A program made the translations under genes and the position numbers. From assembly GCA_015847255.1 (NCBI GenBank), contig JADLZK010004649.1, positions 124,001-188,000 on the forward strand: a stretch of 64,000 bases of DNA, given 5' to 3'. The notes beneath the pieces were generated by a model. The model was not told the DNA's origin. It searched no databases and saw only the letters and a program-made list of their open reading frames with translations. How positions within the stretch are numbered: the stretch's first letter is position 1; every line of letters starts with the position of its first letter. Below are positions 12,701-26,300 of the stretch, piece by piece. The stretch comes from Hyparrhenia diplandra. Lineage: Eukaryota; Streptophyta; Magnoliopsida; Poales; Poaceae.

Positions 12701-12905
12701 GTCCTCGGTGGCGAGGAGGCTTCATCTCAAGATCGGAGAGTCTTTCCCGTTGTTCGCGCTTTGAGGTTATCTTATTATTTTAAGTTTGTTATATATTAAG
12801 CATTATGTTTTGATATTTCCATTAATTGTAACTATATGTGAGATTTGACTTCTCGGGCTCACATATGGTGTGTATCCGGTTTTGTTCTTAAAACCGGGTA
12901 TGACA
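9795..12905 (+). repeat. 3' LTR of the large element, intact
   Basis: 3,111 bases, TGTCA...TGACA, matching the interrupted 5' LTR. It is followed by the target duplication ACAAA. The open frames inside, including GC-rich ones at 10125-10973, are untranslated LTR sequence. Confidence 0.93.
10335..10340 (+). promoter_or_regulatory. TATA box of the 3' LTR
   Basis: TATAAA at the place matching 1417 in the 5' LTR, and like it next to GC-rich sequence. It could drive transcription outward toward 12.9 kb. Confidence 0.55.
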
Positions 12906-12973
12906 ACAAATGGAACCAACTCTCCACTGGCGAAGGTAACAAACCATCGTGGCGTCCACCACTGGAAAACCCC

Positions 12974-15072
12974 CACTACAGCTTCTCCTAACTCTCCACA
13001 GGCTTTTTTCACTATGGAGGTTTTTTTTTCTAATTTACCGTGGTGGTTTTCCAAGGTAAATATTTACCTTGGCCATGGTTAATAAAAAGAAAATTTAAAA
13101 ATGAAAAAAAAAGCCTAAACCTAACCCTAACCCTATCGAGGCACTGGTGCGGCCCACCGCCGCCACCACCACAAACTACTACTGAAAAATATTTTACAAG
13201 ACACAACCGCCACCCTACCGTCAATTTGCCCGCCACGGTTAATACCCCTCATTAAAGGTGGCGGGCTTTTTTTATTTATCATAGCGGCAACATTTGCCCA
13301 TCACAGAAATCGATTTCTTGTGGCGGGCCACCACGGTTAATATCTATTAACCATGGTGGGCATCCTAATGTGCCCGCCACGTAAAAATATATTTACGGTG
13401 GTAGGCAACCTTAGAAGCCCGTAATGGACAATGTCGGCCCAATTAAACGCCCAAATAACCCAAAATCTAGCTCTGGTATATAAGCGAAATGAAACCCTAA
13501 TATCCACTCTCTTTTCCACATTTGAACTCAGAAGCAGTAGCCGGGCATGACTCCTCATCATCCTCCCTGCGTAGCGCTAAGCGTGACTCCTCTCCTTGGC
13601 GGTGGCCTTGATGCTTCCATCCCCATCTCGCTGCCCCAGCCCCTCCTCTCCTCTTCCCCTCCCGACGCATCTAACTCATCATGACTTCCTTCTGCTCCCT
13701 CACTCTCCCTTTGAGCTGGCGAAGCTCCATGGCGGGCGAGGGACATCGGGAGGGGATGAGGCGGGGCGGGCCCCCGTGCTGGGGTTGCGCCCACTGGGCG
13801 GGCAAGGCATGACGCCGGGCAAGGCTTGGTGCCGGGCCTCTAGGGCAAGTGAGGCATGATGCCGAGTATGGCTCCGCAGTGGCATCGACATAGATCCGCG
13901 ATGGCGCACCTCTAGCGCATGATTCCATTGGAGGCACGCGGATCCGGCGGCGGTGAGCTCCGGCACGGTGGATCCCACGGCGGCGCGGGTGGATTCAGCG
14001 CCCAAGCCTCCGCCGTCGAGGATCCTGCGTAGCGGATCCGGCCCTGGGGCGGCGGGGCGGGTCCAACGGTGCCCGCCCATATCCTGGCCCAAACTAGTCA
14101 GGGCTATGGGCTATGGTTTTTTTTTTTTTTATATTTTTGAAAAATATATTTACGGTGACTAGATCCCACTTGAATAAGTTTTGATGATTTTATTTTTTGG
14201 ATTTTTCTTATAGCAATTTATATATATTAACTTATGAAATAAATCCTAAGTTACACCTAAAAGTTATATGTATAAGTTAGATGTAACTTTATTTAATAAG
14301 TTATATATATATAAGTTAGACGTAACGTTGCGGTGTTTTGAAGTTATGTCTTTCATGTAATAAGTTATATATATAAGTTAGAGTTAACTTTTGTAGGGTG
14401 TGTAAGTTATTGTTTTATGTAATATAAGTTCTATGTTTAAGTTATAATGCGTAATTTTGTAATGTTAAAAATCACATAAGTCTGATGTATAAGTTAGATA
14501 TACACACTTAAGTTATAGACAAAATTTATATGTAAGCTTTATAACTCATTTTTTGCTGAAAATAAAAAACTTTCCAAAACAGAAAAGTCTTGGGAAATGT
14601 TTTTGCTAAAAAAGAGAAAGTTAAGGGGTGCCAGAAATTGACCGGGGGATGGCTTCCCCACAGTCGTCCGTTAATTAGTCGCGTGGCTTGGAGTGGTGGG
14701 CGGCGGTGGACACGACGCCACATGGAAATGGAATGTGGGGGCGCACCGCACGAGGAGTGAAGGAGAGAGTTTGGAGGAGTGGCCGAGTGTGGGAGATGGG
14801 GATTTGAGTCAGGGTTTTTATGTGTATATATAAGGAACCAATAAATGGGCTGGCTTGGCCTTTTTCAAATTTTTTGCTGGGCCTCGCCCTTTTAATGGTG
14901 GCAGGCTATTAACCGTGGTGGTTATTCTAAAAAACAGTCGTGGTTAATAGATTAACCATGGCAATTTTTTTTTCCCTACGGGCTAGCCTGCCCCACCTTG
15001 ATTAACCAGCGTGGCATTTTTTGCTAAAAAAACCGCCACGAACAATAAAAAGCTAAGTATCATGTAGTAGTG
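12974..15072. mobile_element. CACTA-type non-autonomous element (GTGGCGGGC family)
   Basis: The right end reads CACTACTACATGAT on the minus strand. The left end is either CACTACAG at 12974 or CACTATGG at 13010; I could not fix it by a target duplication. Subterminal sequence is dense in GTGGCGGGC/GCCCGCCAC and CCACGGTTAA motifs on both sides. The middle holds a TATA-like TATATAAG at about 13478, a leader and a GC-rich block (13560-14090) with open frames in several phases but no protein domain. No transposase is present. Confidence 0.65.
14170..14530. repeat. AT-rich segment dense in AAGTTA
   Basis: About a dozen copies of AAGTTA or TAAGTTAT, often as ATATATAAGTTAGA, lie at irregular spacing inside the CACTA-type element. 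It is a decayed short tandem repeat rather than a gene. Confidence 0.7.
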
Positions 15073-17067
15073 TCACTACATTCACAATTTGATTCAGAGC
15101 ACCGCAACCGTTAGACCACTGCTCCGTTGGTTATCAATCACGCACAATCGAGAACACAAGCAAGCACAGGGTGGATGCAATATGAAATTGCAAATGAATT
15201 TGAAGGCTTATGATATCAAGAGGAGTTCAAGTCCTCATTGGAATGGGCTTAGCACCATAGTCGAACAAAATAAGAATAGGGCCCTTGGTTTAAGCACAAA
15301 CAATTTTGGCGATTTAGTTGCAAAAAACGACGTTTGTTTCCACGAGGAAATCAAGAAGAAAACAAAACCTGGACCATATCAATACCAATGGCTGGTAATT
15401 ATAAATTCTTGGACATGACCCCCTGCTGGACGCAGCCCCTAATGTGCAAACATGATAGACGGTCCCAGAAGACTAAAACCAATGGATATATTATCATGTC
15501 ATTATCTTGTTGACTCTGACGATATTTTGATTTGAAACTAAAACCATTTGATATATTATCATGTCATTATCTTTCCATGCATATCTGGATATCGTCGGAA
15601 ACGGAGTCTGTATGTGTCTGGGGGCTTCGATTTTACCCGGGACTGCTCCTGGAGCCTGACATCGAATCGAACTTCAGTTGGACAGGGCCTCCACGGAGAA
15701 GAAGATGAGTTGGTCGCCCTCACTGGTCCTCCTCAACTTGTCCTGTACTTGACCGAGTGATGTCTGTACTGCTTATATGTATTGTGTCTACCAGCCATTC
15801 TTGTTTGCTTAATACTGCACCGGTGACTGGCTTTTAAGTGATACATGACCTGTTTCCTTAATACAACACCTCTCATATTTGCAGTTTCGCACTTGTGCTA
15901 TCTATGTATCTTTGTATTTGCATGTTGCCAAGTATTTGATTAAAATCCAGGCGGTACATATGTGCGCAAGCATTACTGAATTGTTAAAATTGTATCATAC
16001 GAGTAGGTAGTTAGCTATTCTTTAACAACAATTGTTGTAGCTATCTACTTTCTGAACCTTCAGTCTTGGATCTGTTTATGTGTTTTTAGATAAAGGATAT
16101 TTTTCAATCCGACCACTACATCCACAAGTGATATATATAGCCAAATCGTTACAAGAGCTCTTAGACTCTAAACCTCAGATCAGGGATTATACGAAACAAG
16201 AAAGAGGTGAAAAAATATGCAAGAAAACTAGAAGACTAATCTTTAATCTTCTTTGCTCCCGCTCCAATCTTGCAGCAACTTCGTGCAAACACCAATCCAT
16301 CACATCTCTAGTCTACTTAGAAACTTAGTTGGTTTGATCAACTGATGTTTGTCAGCTTTCTTCAACTCTTCACACTAATGACCAAGAGCACCCTCTCAAG
16401 GACTAGTGATGCCCGCGCCAACGTAGTCAGCCATCAACAGCTGCCGTCGGGCATCTACAATCATGAGGGAAGAGAATCCAAAGCCCGGGTGGCGCGTGAT
16501 GCCGCCCCTCCGTGGTCATCACTAGGGTCACCACCAACTTGGGGGCACTAGATCCGGCCACTAGGGCACTAGATCCAGATCCAGCGAATAAGAACCGACT
16601 CTAGACAGCAAGCCACCGGATCCGGTCTTAAGCCCCTAGATCTAGGGGGAGGAGGCCGACACCAGTCCATTTGGAGCTGGGCATCAACGAGCCGACAGTG
16701 GTCACATGCGCTAGATGGGGAGGCATATCAGGCCATGAGGAGGTGGATCCACTCGCACAAGTCGGCCACGTCGCGATCCCAGCTCAACCGCGATGACGTC
16801 GAAACCACCGCAAGAGCCTGTGGAAGGGGAGAGGCCACGACCGGCACCTTCCTTGTCATCGGGCAAACTTCCGATGTCAAGCTCCGGCGGCAGCCAGGGC
16901 AAAGAGGTGTGTGGAGGACCCTGCGGCGGCGGCGGCGGTGTGGGTGCCGCCTGAGTCGCCCTCATGGGTGCGACGTGGGGGCTATCGGTCTCGCAAGACA
17001 CACGAATGACCCAGCTCTATTTATGTTTCTTTCAGCATATTTATTATTTTATTTGGAATGCAATAGT
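15073..17067. other. Intergenic stretch, one possible exon remnant
   Basis: No gene model can be supported. An open frame at 15548-15760 (plus) ends in LTGPPQLVLYLTE and is followed by AT-rich sequence like a 3' UTR, so a terminal exon of a lost gene is possible but unproven. The part at 16440-17000 is GC-rich with open frames in several phases and no recognisable domain. Confidence 0.25.
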
Positions 17068-19780
17068 CACTACTACAGTTTTGTACATTCTTGTCGGGCT
17101 CAAACCCCCACCCCCTTTCACTAACGGAAAATGAACCGACGAGAACCAAAGTGGTAGTGATGTGGGGTTTGAAACACTATTGGGTGCTTCTTCGCCAACA
17201 ACATTTCGATCCAAGCAATGTCGGTTCCTAAGTCAAACGACAACATTTATATTCGAGAACACGTACTATCGGGCTACAAACAACAATGGCAGTAAAGGGA
17301 AATAACACTATCGTGTTACATGGTGCCCGATAGTGTAGCGAAGAGACAACAATGTCGGTTTTATTGTGGACCACGATAACGATTTTTACGTGAATACGGT
17401 CGGTTGATTTTTAACCCGACAATGTTATTACTGATTGACCTTTGTCGATTGGTTAATGCAGCCGACAATGCTATTTCGTCATCGATGACGAGTTTATAAC
17501 TCAAACCGATAGTGTTTGGTGTAGTAACACTACCGGTTTGTTTGTCATTCACTATCGGGCCCACGCTAACCGACATTTTTTATTTAATATTTTTTCAATT
17601 TTAAATTTATTCATGGAATTCAGTTCTTTTTAAATCCCTAAACGCATCATACACTAAAATTGACAAAATATTACATGGTTCAATGGTTACATACAACTAA
17701 CTCCGCCTAATGTTATAGGAAACTAAGCCTATGACATCAACATCCAAATAAGAAAAACAGTGACAATAGCCATAAATGAAAGTATGACATCTTTCATATG
17801 CCAAGTCGCAATTCTCCTAATCTTCATATCTATGGAGAGAGGCTTCTCATCAATCTCCAAGGCCGTTTGATAGTCAAAGTTGACACCATAGTAGGCCCTG
17901 AAAGCTTCAGCTTCGGTCTTGTATTTTTTGTAACCATTACCACGTTAGCCAGAGACTTGACCAGAGCAATCTTCCCAGGTTCGATAGATCCCTGGCACGT
18001 GACCAACATGCACTACATACCACACCATGGTTTTTTATACATGTAACCAAATTAGGATGTCAATGTTATGTCATTTAGAAATGTTGTACAATAAGAAAGT
18101 TCAAGGCTTATATATTTCAATATCCAAACTGGATTTTGAGCACCATAAACTCATTAATTTCAACATCTATCTCACTTCAATCACACTTCAAGCACTAGTA
18201 TTTCTTCATTCATCTTTGTAAATGACCATAATGTTGTAATCTAATTTGTTCATCATAGACCAAAAAACATTTGATACTATATAACGATCTGAAATGTTTG
18301 AAAGAAAAATCTAAATAGAAAAGGGAAACAACAGGTTGGAGTTATCAATACGGGCATTTGAACAAACACCTCAAAGGCAATGACCGACCCACTTACCGAA
18401 GCTTCCGTGCGGTCCGCTGGCCCTCTGTCTTGTCTCGGCGGTGCTAGATACAGGCATCGAAGAAGGAAGTAGAGGGTACAGAAGGGCCATTGCTCTAGCA
18501 GAATCGAGGAGGACGAGGTCACGGAAAGTATGGCGTCGGGCTTTAAAGAGGAGGACAAGGCGTGAGGGCGTGGACCGCGGTCCATTGTGGCGGCGATCCT
18601 CCATCGACATGGAGCAGGACCAAGCGGGATAGCGAGGTGAGGACAATGACGAATTAGTTCTCATTCTCATAGGCAAAATCTCGAACAACTAAAGGGATCA
18701 TTAGTTCTCAAAGTGGATGGGCGCACGGCCTTGTGCGGTGTTGGGGACGTCGGAGAAGAAGAAAAGAATGGCGGGGGCAGCAGACGACTGGGGTGTGGGT
18801 GGTGGTCTTTGCTCGCCCGGCGATCTTTGGTGGGGAACGATCGACATGGCCGCCAACCGGGGAGAAGATGAAGTTCGCCGTGGGCGCCCGAGCCGCCCTC
18901 AACAAGCTCCACAACTTTGGCCGATGATGTTGTCCGCCAAAGGTGAATCGCCCATCGGCGTAGAAGGCCAACTTCTACGCCCTCTAGATAGACTCCACGG
19001 CCGATATCCTCGCCGAGGGGATACCCACCCAAAGCGGAGGGAGATGGAGGAGGAAGCCGGGGAAGGCGGCCGCCGGGGAAGCCGCCTTGGGCGGGCGACC
19101 AAGAAGGCTAAGAAGGTGGCCTAGGTTATCTTTTTATTTTAATTTATCTATTTTCTTATTTGTGTGGATGTGTAAGATACAATACATTTGGTTTGTGTGG
19201 TTAATTTGAGTTCTCTTGTTTCTTCTATCGGTTTAATATGATGCATGTGAATCTTGAAACTGCTAGCGGTTTTTATTTCAAACCCTGTAGTCATCGATTT
19301 GTGTTCTAGTATGTTATAGTTAACCAATTGTTTCTTAGTCTCATGCATGTGAATTTTCATTTTCTATCATTTGTCTTATTGTTCCCTCATCTTGAAATTA
19401 CTATCGGCTAGGAAGGCGGCGGTGGCCAGGCCGCTTTCTATTTATTTTTATCGGTTATATCTAGTATTTTTATGTGTTTGAAACATAATATATACTATCT
19501 TGCAATGAATGAATCGTTTGTTATTCTGATGTGCGTCAATCCTTTTTCTATCATTTGTTTTTCTTTGTTACTTTCGTCTTGAAATCGCTATCGGTTCTTA
19601 TTCAAACCCGCAGTGATCTGTGTCCGTCGAGATCATTGCCGGTACTATTCAACCCGGTAGTGATCTAAATCTTCACTATTGGTTATTGCTGGTTCCCTGG
19701 ATTTTCTGATTTTCGTGCTGCCGGTGGATTGGATTCCGATAGTCATGCCGGCGGCAGTGATGAATGAATTTGTAGTGGTG
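17068..19780. mobile_element. CACTA element carrying an RNase H1 N-like pseudogene
   Basis: Ends read CACTACTACAG (left) and, on the minus strand, CACCACTACAAATT (right), with a 3 bp duplication AGT at 17065-17067 and 19781-19783. Both subterminal zones repeat variants of CTATCGG, ACCGGTAGTG and CCGACAATG, typical of CACTA transposase-binding regions. The interior holds the 17729-18028 pseudogene and GC-rich open frames at 18370-19124 without known domains. No TNP2-type transposase is visible, so it is non-autonomous. A decayed relative lies at 45.9-47.3 kb. Confidence 0.82.
17729..18028 (-). pseudogene. RNase H1 N-terminal (viroplasmin-like) domain plus hydrophobic tail, one stop
   Basis: A 99-codon minus-strand frame starts at ATG (18026-18028) with WYVVHVGHVPGIY and continues through TWEDC, GYKKYKTEAEA and FRAYYG. 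This is the pattern of the small nucleic-acid-binding domain found at the N terminus of eukaryotic RNase H1 and in caulimovirus viroplasmin. The C terminus is a hydrophobic stretch of about 20 residues that could span a membrane. Codon 28 is TAA (17945-17947), where the second copy has a Tyr codon. With no reverse transcriptase, coat or movement gene nearby this is a transposon-borne domain, not a virus. Confidence 0.68.
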
Positions 19781-20394
19781 AGTGACCATAATTGTGACTT
19801 GCAGGCACACTTTTTGCATGCTGGTAGCGAGTAATAGTTTTACCATATTCGCTATCAGTTTACTTTAAAACCTTTAACTTCAGCTTAGCTGTTTGCTTGC
19901 CTTGGTTCTATACAATAGCCATAGTGCAGTTCCGTTACAGGTAAATTTCAGATTTATCGGTTAATCTGGATAAATTTTGTACAGGTTTGTTAGCTATTTG
20001 CATGACTAGTTTTTGGTCATCTTGAATAAGTATGCTTAGAGTCTATCCGTGATTTGCATTGTGATAAGTAGATAAAATATTTATTTGAGCTGCTATTCCA
20101 TTTAAGCGAATATAAGTTTAAAATAATTTGCTCAAACTTTTTTCCCCAACTTTAGTAAATAATTTGCCATTCCATATATCTGCTTGCTTGTTATATGTTC
20201 ATCTTTATTAGTTATAAATTGTAAAGTCTGTGCTAGCTCCTGTACATAACAGAAGTGGTTTTCTGTTTTTACCTATATGCTATTCATCTTTATGAAGAAT
20301 ATGGTCTGCTTTTTTTGAGTGAAGAAGGCGTGCTGTTTGTATTTGAGGAGCGCAACTGTTATGCAAAATTATAATTGTTCTATGTTCAAGGAAC
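19781..20394. other. Spacer with no recognised feature
   Basis: AT-rich sequence between the CACTA element and the tandem array. No open frame, RNA gene or repeat was recognised. Confidence 0.5.
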
Positions 20395-23300
20395 ATCATT
20401 AATATTTGTACATGGCCTACCATTATTATAGTGATGCACACAATTGTTGGTGAAATTGGGCATCTTAGTATTGCTTGCGAGGAGATTGTTCCTCACCTCA
20501 AATTTGTCCTTTGTGCTTGAATAGCTGAGATAAACATAATAGTACGTGGTCCAAATATCATAACTATTTAGTTAACAATCTGCCCACTATGCAAAAACAG
20601 CACAGATAAGACACCTTAATCAGTGACGTGAAATAGTGTCTCACTAATTTAATATGAGTGAGAAAGAAACACAAAATACGTCATTGCTTCTATGTCACCC
20701 ATAGCTAGGAAACAAAATGCACTGTTGATAAGTAATTAGAGAGTCATCCCAACTTGATGCACGGTTGATAATGGAGATTGCAATCAGTGACGCATTGGAG
20801 CAATGATCAATGCATGGATTAAAAGGAATGCGTTTGTGATGCACAACCAGACTAATAATGATCGTCAGAGGTACATATAGTGATGAACATAATTGATGGT
20901 GAAATGGGGCATCTTAGTATTGTTTGCCACAAGGTTCTTCCACCTGCCTCCCATTTGTCCTTCGTGCTTGTATACAGAGATCAACATAAGTACTATGTGG
21001 TCAAAATGTCATAGCCATGCACTTAATAAATGCCGACTATGCAAAAACCACATAGAGGAGATAGATTAATCAGTGACGTGGAATAATGTGTCCCTAATTT
21101 GTTGTAAATGCTGAAGGTTAAGGAAACATTGTCATTGCTTAGATGCCACGCATGGCTAGGAAACAAAATGCACTAATCATAAGTAATTCGAGAATCGTTG
21201 TCCCAACTAGATGCATGCACCACTGATAAGAAGGATTTCAATCAGTGATCGATTGGAGCAATAATGATCGATGCACAGATTAAAAGGAATAGGTTAGAGA
21301 TGCACAACCGTACTAATAATGGTGTGTAGTAGGTATATATAATGATGTACACAATCGATGGTGAAATTGGGCATCTTAGTATTGCTTGCCACGAGATTCT
21401 TCCTCCTACCTCCAACTTGTCCTACAGGCTTGTATAGCTGGGATCAACATTAGTACTACATGGTCAAAATATCGCAACCCTGCACTTACACAAATGCCCG
21501 CTATGCAAAATCTTCTCAAAGGAGACACCTTAATTAATGACGTAGAATAATGTGTCACTAATTTGTTATGAGTGACAAATGTAAACTAGATGCACCGCTG
21601 ATAAGAAATATTTCAATTATTGATGTATTGGAACAATGTTGATCGATGCACTTATTAAAGGGAATCGGTTAGTTATGACTAATAATGGTGTGTAGCAGGT
21701 ATATATAGTGATGCACACAATTGACCGTGAAATTGAGCATCTCGGTATTGCTTGCCAAGAGCTTTTTCCTCCTACCTCCAATTTGTCGTTCATGCTTGTA
21801 TAGCTGAGCCAAATAGTAGTACTACGTGTTCATAATATCATAACCATGCACTTAATAAAATGCCTACTTTGCAAAAATAGCAGAGGAGACAACATAATCA
21901 GTGACACGGAATGATGTGTCAGTGATTTATTATGAGTGACATTGTTAAAAATATGTGTCACAGAATAAAAAAACAAAATGCACGGTTGATAAGTAATTAG
22001 AGAATCATCCCAACTTGATGCACCGTTGATAATAGAGATTGCAATCAGTGACGCATTGGAGCAATAATGATCAATGCATAGATTAAAAGGAATGCGTTAG
22101 TGATGCACAACCGGACTAATAATGATGCGTCGGAGGTACATATAGTGATGAACATAATTGATGGTGAAATGGGGCATCTTAGTATTGTTTGCCACAAGGT
22201 TCTTCCACCGCCTCCCATTTGTCCTTCGTGCTTGTATACAGAGATCAACATAATTACTATGTGGTCAAAATGTCATAGCCATGCACTTAATAAATGCCGA
22301 CTATGCAAAAACCACCTAGAGGAGATAGATTAATCGCTGACGTGGAATAATGTGTCCCTAATTTGTTGTAAATCTTTGGAGGTTAAGGAAACATTGTCAT
22401 TGCTTAGATGCCACGCATGGCTAGGAAACAAAATGCACTAATCATAAGTAATTCGAGAATCGTTGTCCCAACTAGATGCATGCACCATTGATAAGAAGGA
22501 TTTCAATCAGTGATCGATTGGAGCAATAATGATCGATGCACAGATTAAAAGGAATGAGTTAGTGATGCACAACCGTACTAATAATGGTGTGTAGTAGGTA
22601 TATATAATGATGTACACAATCGATAGTGAAATTGGGCATCTTAGTATTGCTTGCCACGAGATTCCTCCTCCTACCTCCAACTTGTCCTACAGGCTTGTAT
22701 AGCTGGGATCAACATTAGTACTACGTGGTCAAAATATCGCAACCCCGCACTTACACAAATGCCCGCTATGCAAAATCTTCTCAAAGGAGACACCTTAATT
22801 AATGACGTAGAATAATGTGTCACTAATTTGTTATGAGTGACAAATGTAAACTAGATGCACCGCTGATAAGAAATACTTCAATTATTGATGTATTGGAACA
22901 ATGCTGATCGATGCACTTATTAAAGGGAATCGGTTAGTTATGACTAATAATGGTGTGTAGCAGGTATATATAGTGATGCACACAATTGATTGTGAAATTG
23001 AGCATCTCGGTATTGCTTGCCAAGAGCTTTTTCCTCCTACCTCCAATTTGTCGTTCATGCTTGTATAGCCGAGCTAAACAAGTAGTACTACGTGTTCATC
23101 ATATCATAACCATGCACTTAATAAAATGCCTACTTTGCAAAAACAGCGAGAGGAGACAACATAATCAGTGACACGGAATGATGTGTCGTTGATTTATTAC
23201 AGTGACGTTGTTAAAAATATGTGTCACGAATAAAAACAAAATGCACGGTTGATAAGTAATTAGAGAATCATCCCAACTTGATGCACTTTGTTGATAATAG

Positions 23301-26300
23301 AGATTGCAATCAGTGACGCATTGGAGCAATAATGATCAATGCATAGATTAAAAAGGAATGCGTTAGTGATGCACAACCAGACTAATAATGATGCGCCGGA
23401 GGTACATATAGTGATGAACATAATTGATGGTGAAATGGGGCATCTTAGTATTGTTTTCCACAAGGTTCTTCCACACCGCCTCCCATTTGTCCTTCGTGCT
23501 TGTATACGAGAGATCAACATAAGTACTATGTGGTCAAAATGTCATAGCCATGCACTTAATAAATGCCGACTATGCAAAAACCACCTAGAGGAGATAGATT
23601 AATCAGTGACGTGGAATAATGTGTCCCTAATTTGTTGTAAATGCTGAAGGTTAAGGAAACATTGTCATTGCTTAGATGCCACGCATGGCTAGGAAACAAA
23701 ATGCACTAATCATAAGTAATTCGAGAATCGTTGTCCCAACTAGATGCATGCACCATCGATAAGAAGGATTTCAATCAGTGATCGATTGGAGCAATAATGA
23801 TCGATGCACAGATTAAAAGGAATAGGTTAGAGATGCACAACCGTACTAATAATGGTGTGTAGTAGGTATATATAATGATGTACACAATCGATGGTGAAAT
23901 TGGGCATCTTAGTATTGCTTGCCACGAGATTCTTCCTCCTACCTCCAACTTGTCCTACAGGCTTGTATAGCTGGGATCAACATTAGTACTACATGGTCAA
24001 AATATCGCAACCCTGCACTTACACAAATGCCCGCTATGCAAAATCTTCTCAAAGGAGACACCTTAATTAATGACGTAGAATAATGTGTCACTAATTTGTT
24101 ATGAGTGACAAATGTAAACTAGATGCACCGCTGATAAGAAATATTTCAATTATTGATGTATTGGAACAATGTTGATCGATGCACTTATTAAAGGGAATCG
24201 GTTAGTTATGACTAATAATGGTGTGTAGCAGGTATATATAGTGATGCACACAATTGACCGTGAAATTGAGCATCTCGGTATTGCTTGCCAAGAGCTTTTT
24301 CCTCCTACCTCCAATTTGTCGTTCATGCTTGTATAGCTGAGCCAAATAGTAGTACTACGTGTTCATAATATCATAACCATGCACTTAATAAAATGCCTAC
24401 TTTGCAAAAATAGCAGAGGAGACAACATAATCAGTGACACGGAATGATGTGTCAGTGATTTATTATGAGTGACATTGTTAAAAATATGTGTCACAGAATA
24501 AAAACAAAATGCACGGTTGATAAGTAATTAGAGAATCATCCCAACTTGATGCACTGTTGATAATAGAGATTGCAATCAGTGACGCATTGGAGCAATAATG
24601 ATCAATGCATAGATTAAAAAGGAATGCGTTAGTGATGCACAACCAGACTAATAATGATGCGTCGGAGGTACATATAGTGATGAACATAATTGATGGTGAA
24701 ATGGGGCATCTTAGTATTGTTTGCCACAAGGTTCTTCCACCTGCCTCCCATTTGTCCTTCGTGCTTGTATACAGAGATCAACATAATTACTATGTGGTCA
24801 AAATGTCATAGCCATGCACTTAATAAATGCCGACTATGCAAAAACCACCTAGAGGAGATAGATTAATCAGTGACGTGGAATAATGTGTCCCTAATTTGTT
24901 GTAAATGCTGGAGGTTAAGGAAACATTGTCATTGCTTAGATGCCACGCATGGCTAGGAAACAAAATGCACTAATCATAAGTAATTCGAGAATCGTTGTCC
25001 CAACTAGATGCATGCACCATTGATAAGAAGGATTTCAATCAGTGATCGATTGGAGCAATAATGATCGATGCACAGATTAAAAGGAATGAGTTAGTGATGC
25101 ACAACCGTACTAATAATGGTGTGTAGTAGGTATATATAATGATGTACACAATCGATAGTGAAATTGGGCATCTTAGTATTGCTTGCCACGAGATTCCTCC
25201 TCCTACCTCCAACTTGTCCTACAGGCTTGTATAGCTGGGATCAACATTAGTACTACGTGGTCAAAATATCGCAACCCTGCACTTACACAAATGCCCGCTA
25301 TGCAAAATCTTCTCAAAGGAGACACCTTAATTAATGACGTAGAATAATGTGTCACTAATTTGTTATGAGTGACAAATGTAAACTAGATGCACCGCTGATA
25401 AGAAATACTTCAATTATTGATGTATTGGAACAATGCTGATCGATGCACTTATTAAAGGGAATCGGTTAGTTATGACTAATAATGGTGTGTAGCAGGTATA
25501 TATAGTGATGCACACAATTGACTGTGAAATTGAGCATCTCGGTATTGCTTGCCAAGAGCTTTTTCCTCCTACCTCCAATTTGTCGTTCATGCTTGTATAG
25601 CTGAGCTAAACAGTAGTACTACGTGTTCATCATATCATAACCATGCACTTAATAAAATGCCTACTTTGCAAAAACAGCAGAGGAGACAACATAATCAGTG
25701 ACACGGAATGATGTGTCAGTGATTTATTACGAGTGACGTTGTTAAAAATATGTGTCACAGAATAAAAACAAAATGCACGGTTGATAAGTAATTAGAGAAT
25801 CATCCCAACTTGATGCAATTGTTGATAATAGAGATTGCAATCAGTGACGCATTGGAGCAATAATGATCAATGCATAGATTAAAAGGAATGCGTTAGTGAT
25901 GCACAACCAGACTAATAATGATGCGTCGGAGGTACATATAGTGATGAACATAATTGATGGTGAAATGGGGCATCTTAGTATTGTTTTCCACAAGGTTCTT
26001 CCACCTGCCTCCCATTTGTCCTTCGTGCTTGTATACAGAGATCAACATAAGTACTATGTGGTCAAAATGTCATAGCCATGCACTTAATAAATGCCGACTA
26101 TGCAAAAACCACCTAGAGGAGATAGATTAATCAGTGACGTGGAATAATGTGTCCCTAATTTGTTGTAAATGATGAAGGTTAAGAAAACATTGTCATTGCT
26201 TAGATGCCACGCATGGCTAGGAAACAAAATGCACTAATCATAAGTAATTAGAGAATCGTTGTCCCAACTAGATGCATGCACCACTAATAAGAAGGATTTC

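Larger units (their letters stand above)
872..12905 (+). mobile_element. Non-autonomous Ty3-type LTR retrotransposon with 3.1 kb LTRs
   Basis: Two long direct repeats begin TGTCACACCCC and end GGTATGACA, with the short terminal inversion TGTCA/TGACA. The element is flanked by an exact 5 bp duplication, ACAAA, at 867-871 and 12906-12910. An initiator-Met tRNA type primer site follows the 5' LTR and a purine tract precedes the 3' LTR, so it reads left to right. The 2.7 kb interior keeps only gag and aspartic-protease remnants; no reverse transcriptase, RNase H or integrase was seen, so it would have depended on enzymes in trans. LTR length, LTR start and primer site resemble the Tekay/Del chromovirus group (inference). 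A separate LTR element is nested in the 5' LTR. Confidence 0.93.

Noticed and set aside
17729..18028. Endogenous caulimovirus
   Set aside because: The viroplasmin-like domain is also the RNase H1 N-terminal domain; no movement, coat or reverse-transcriptase sequence adjoins it and it sits within CACTA termini.
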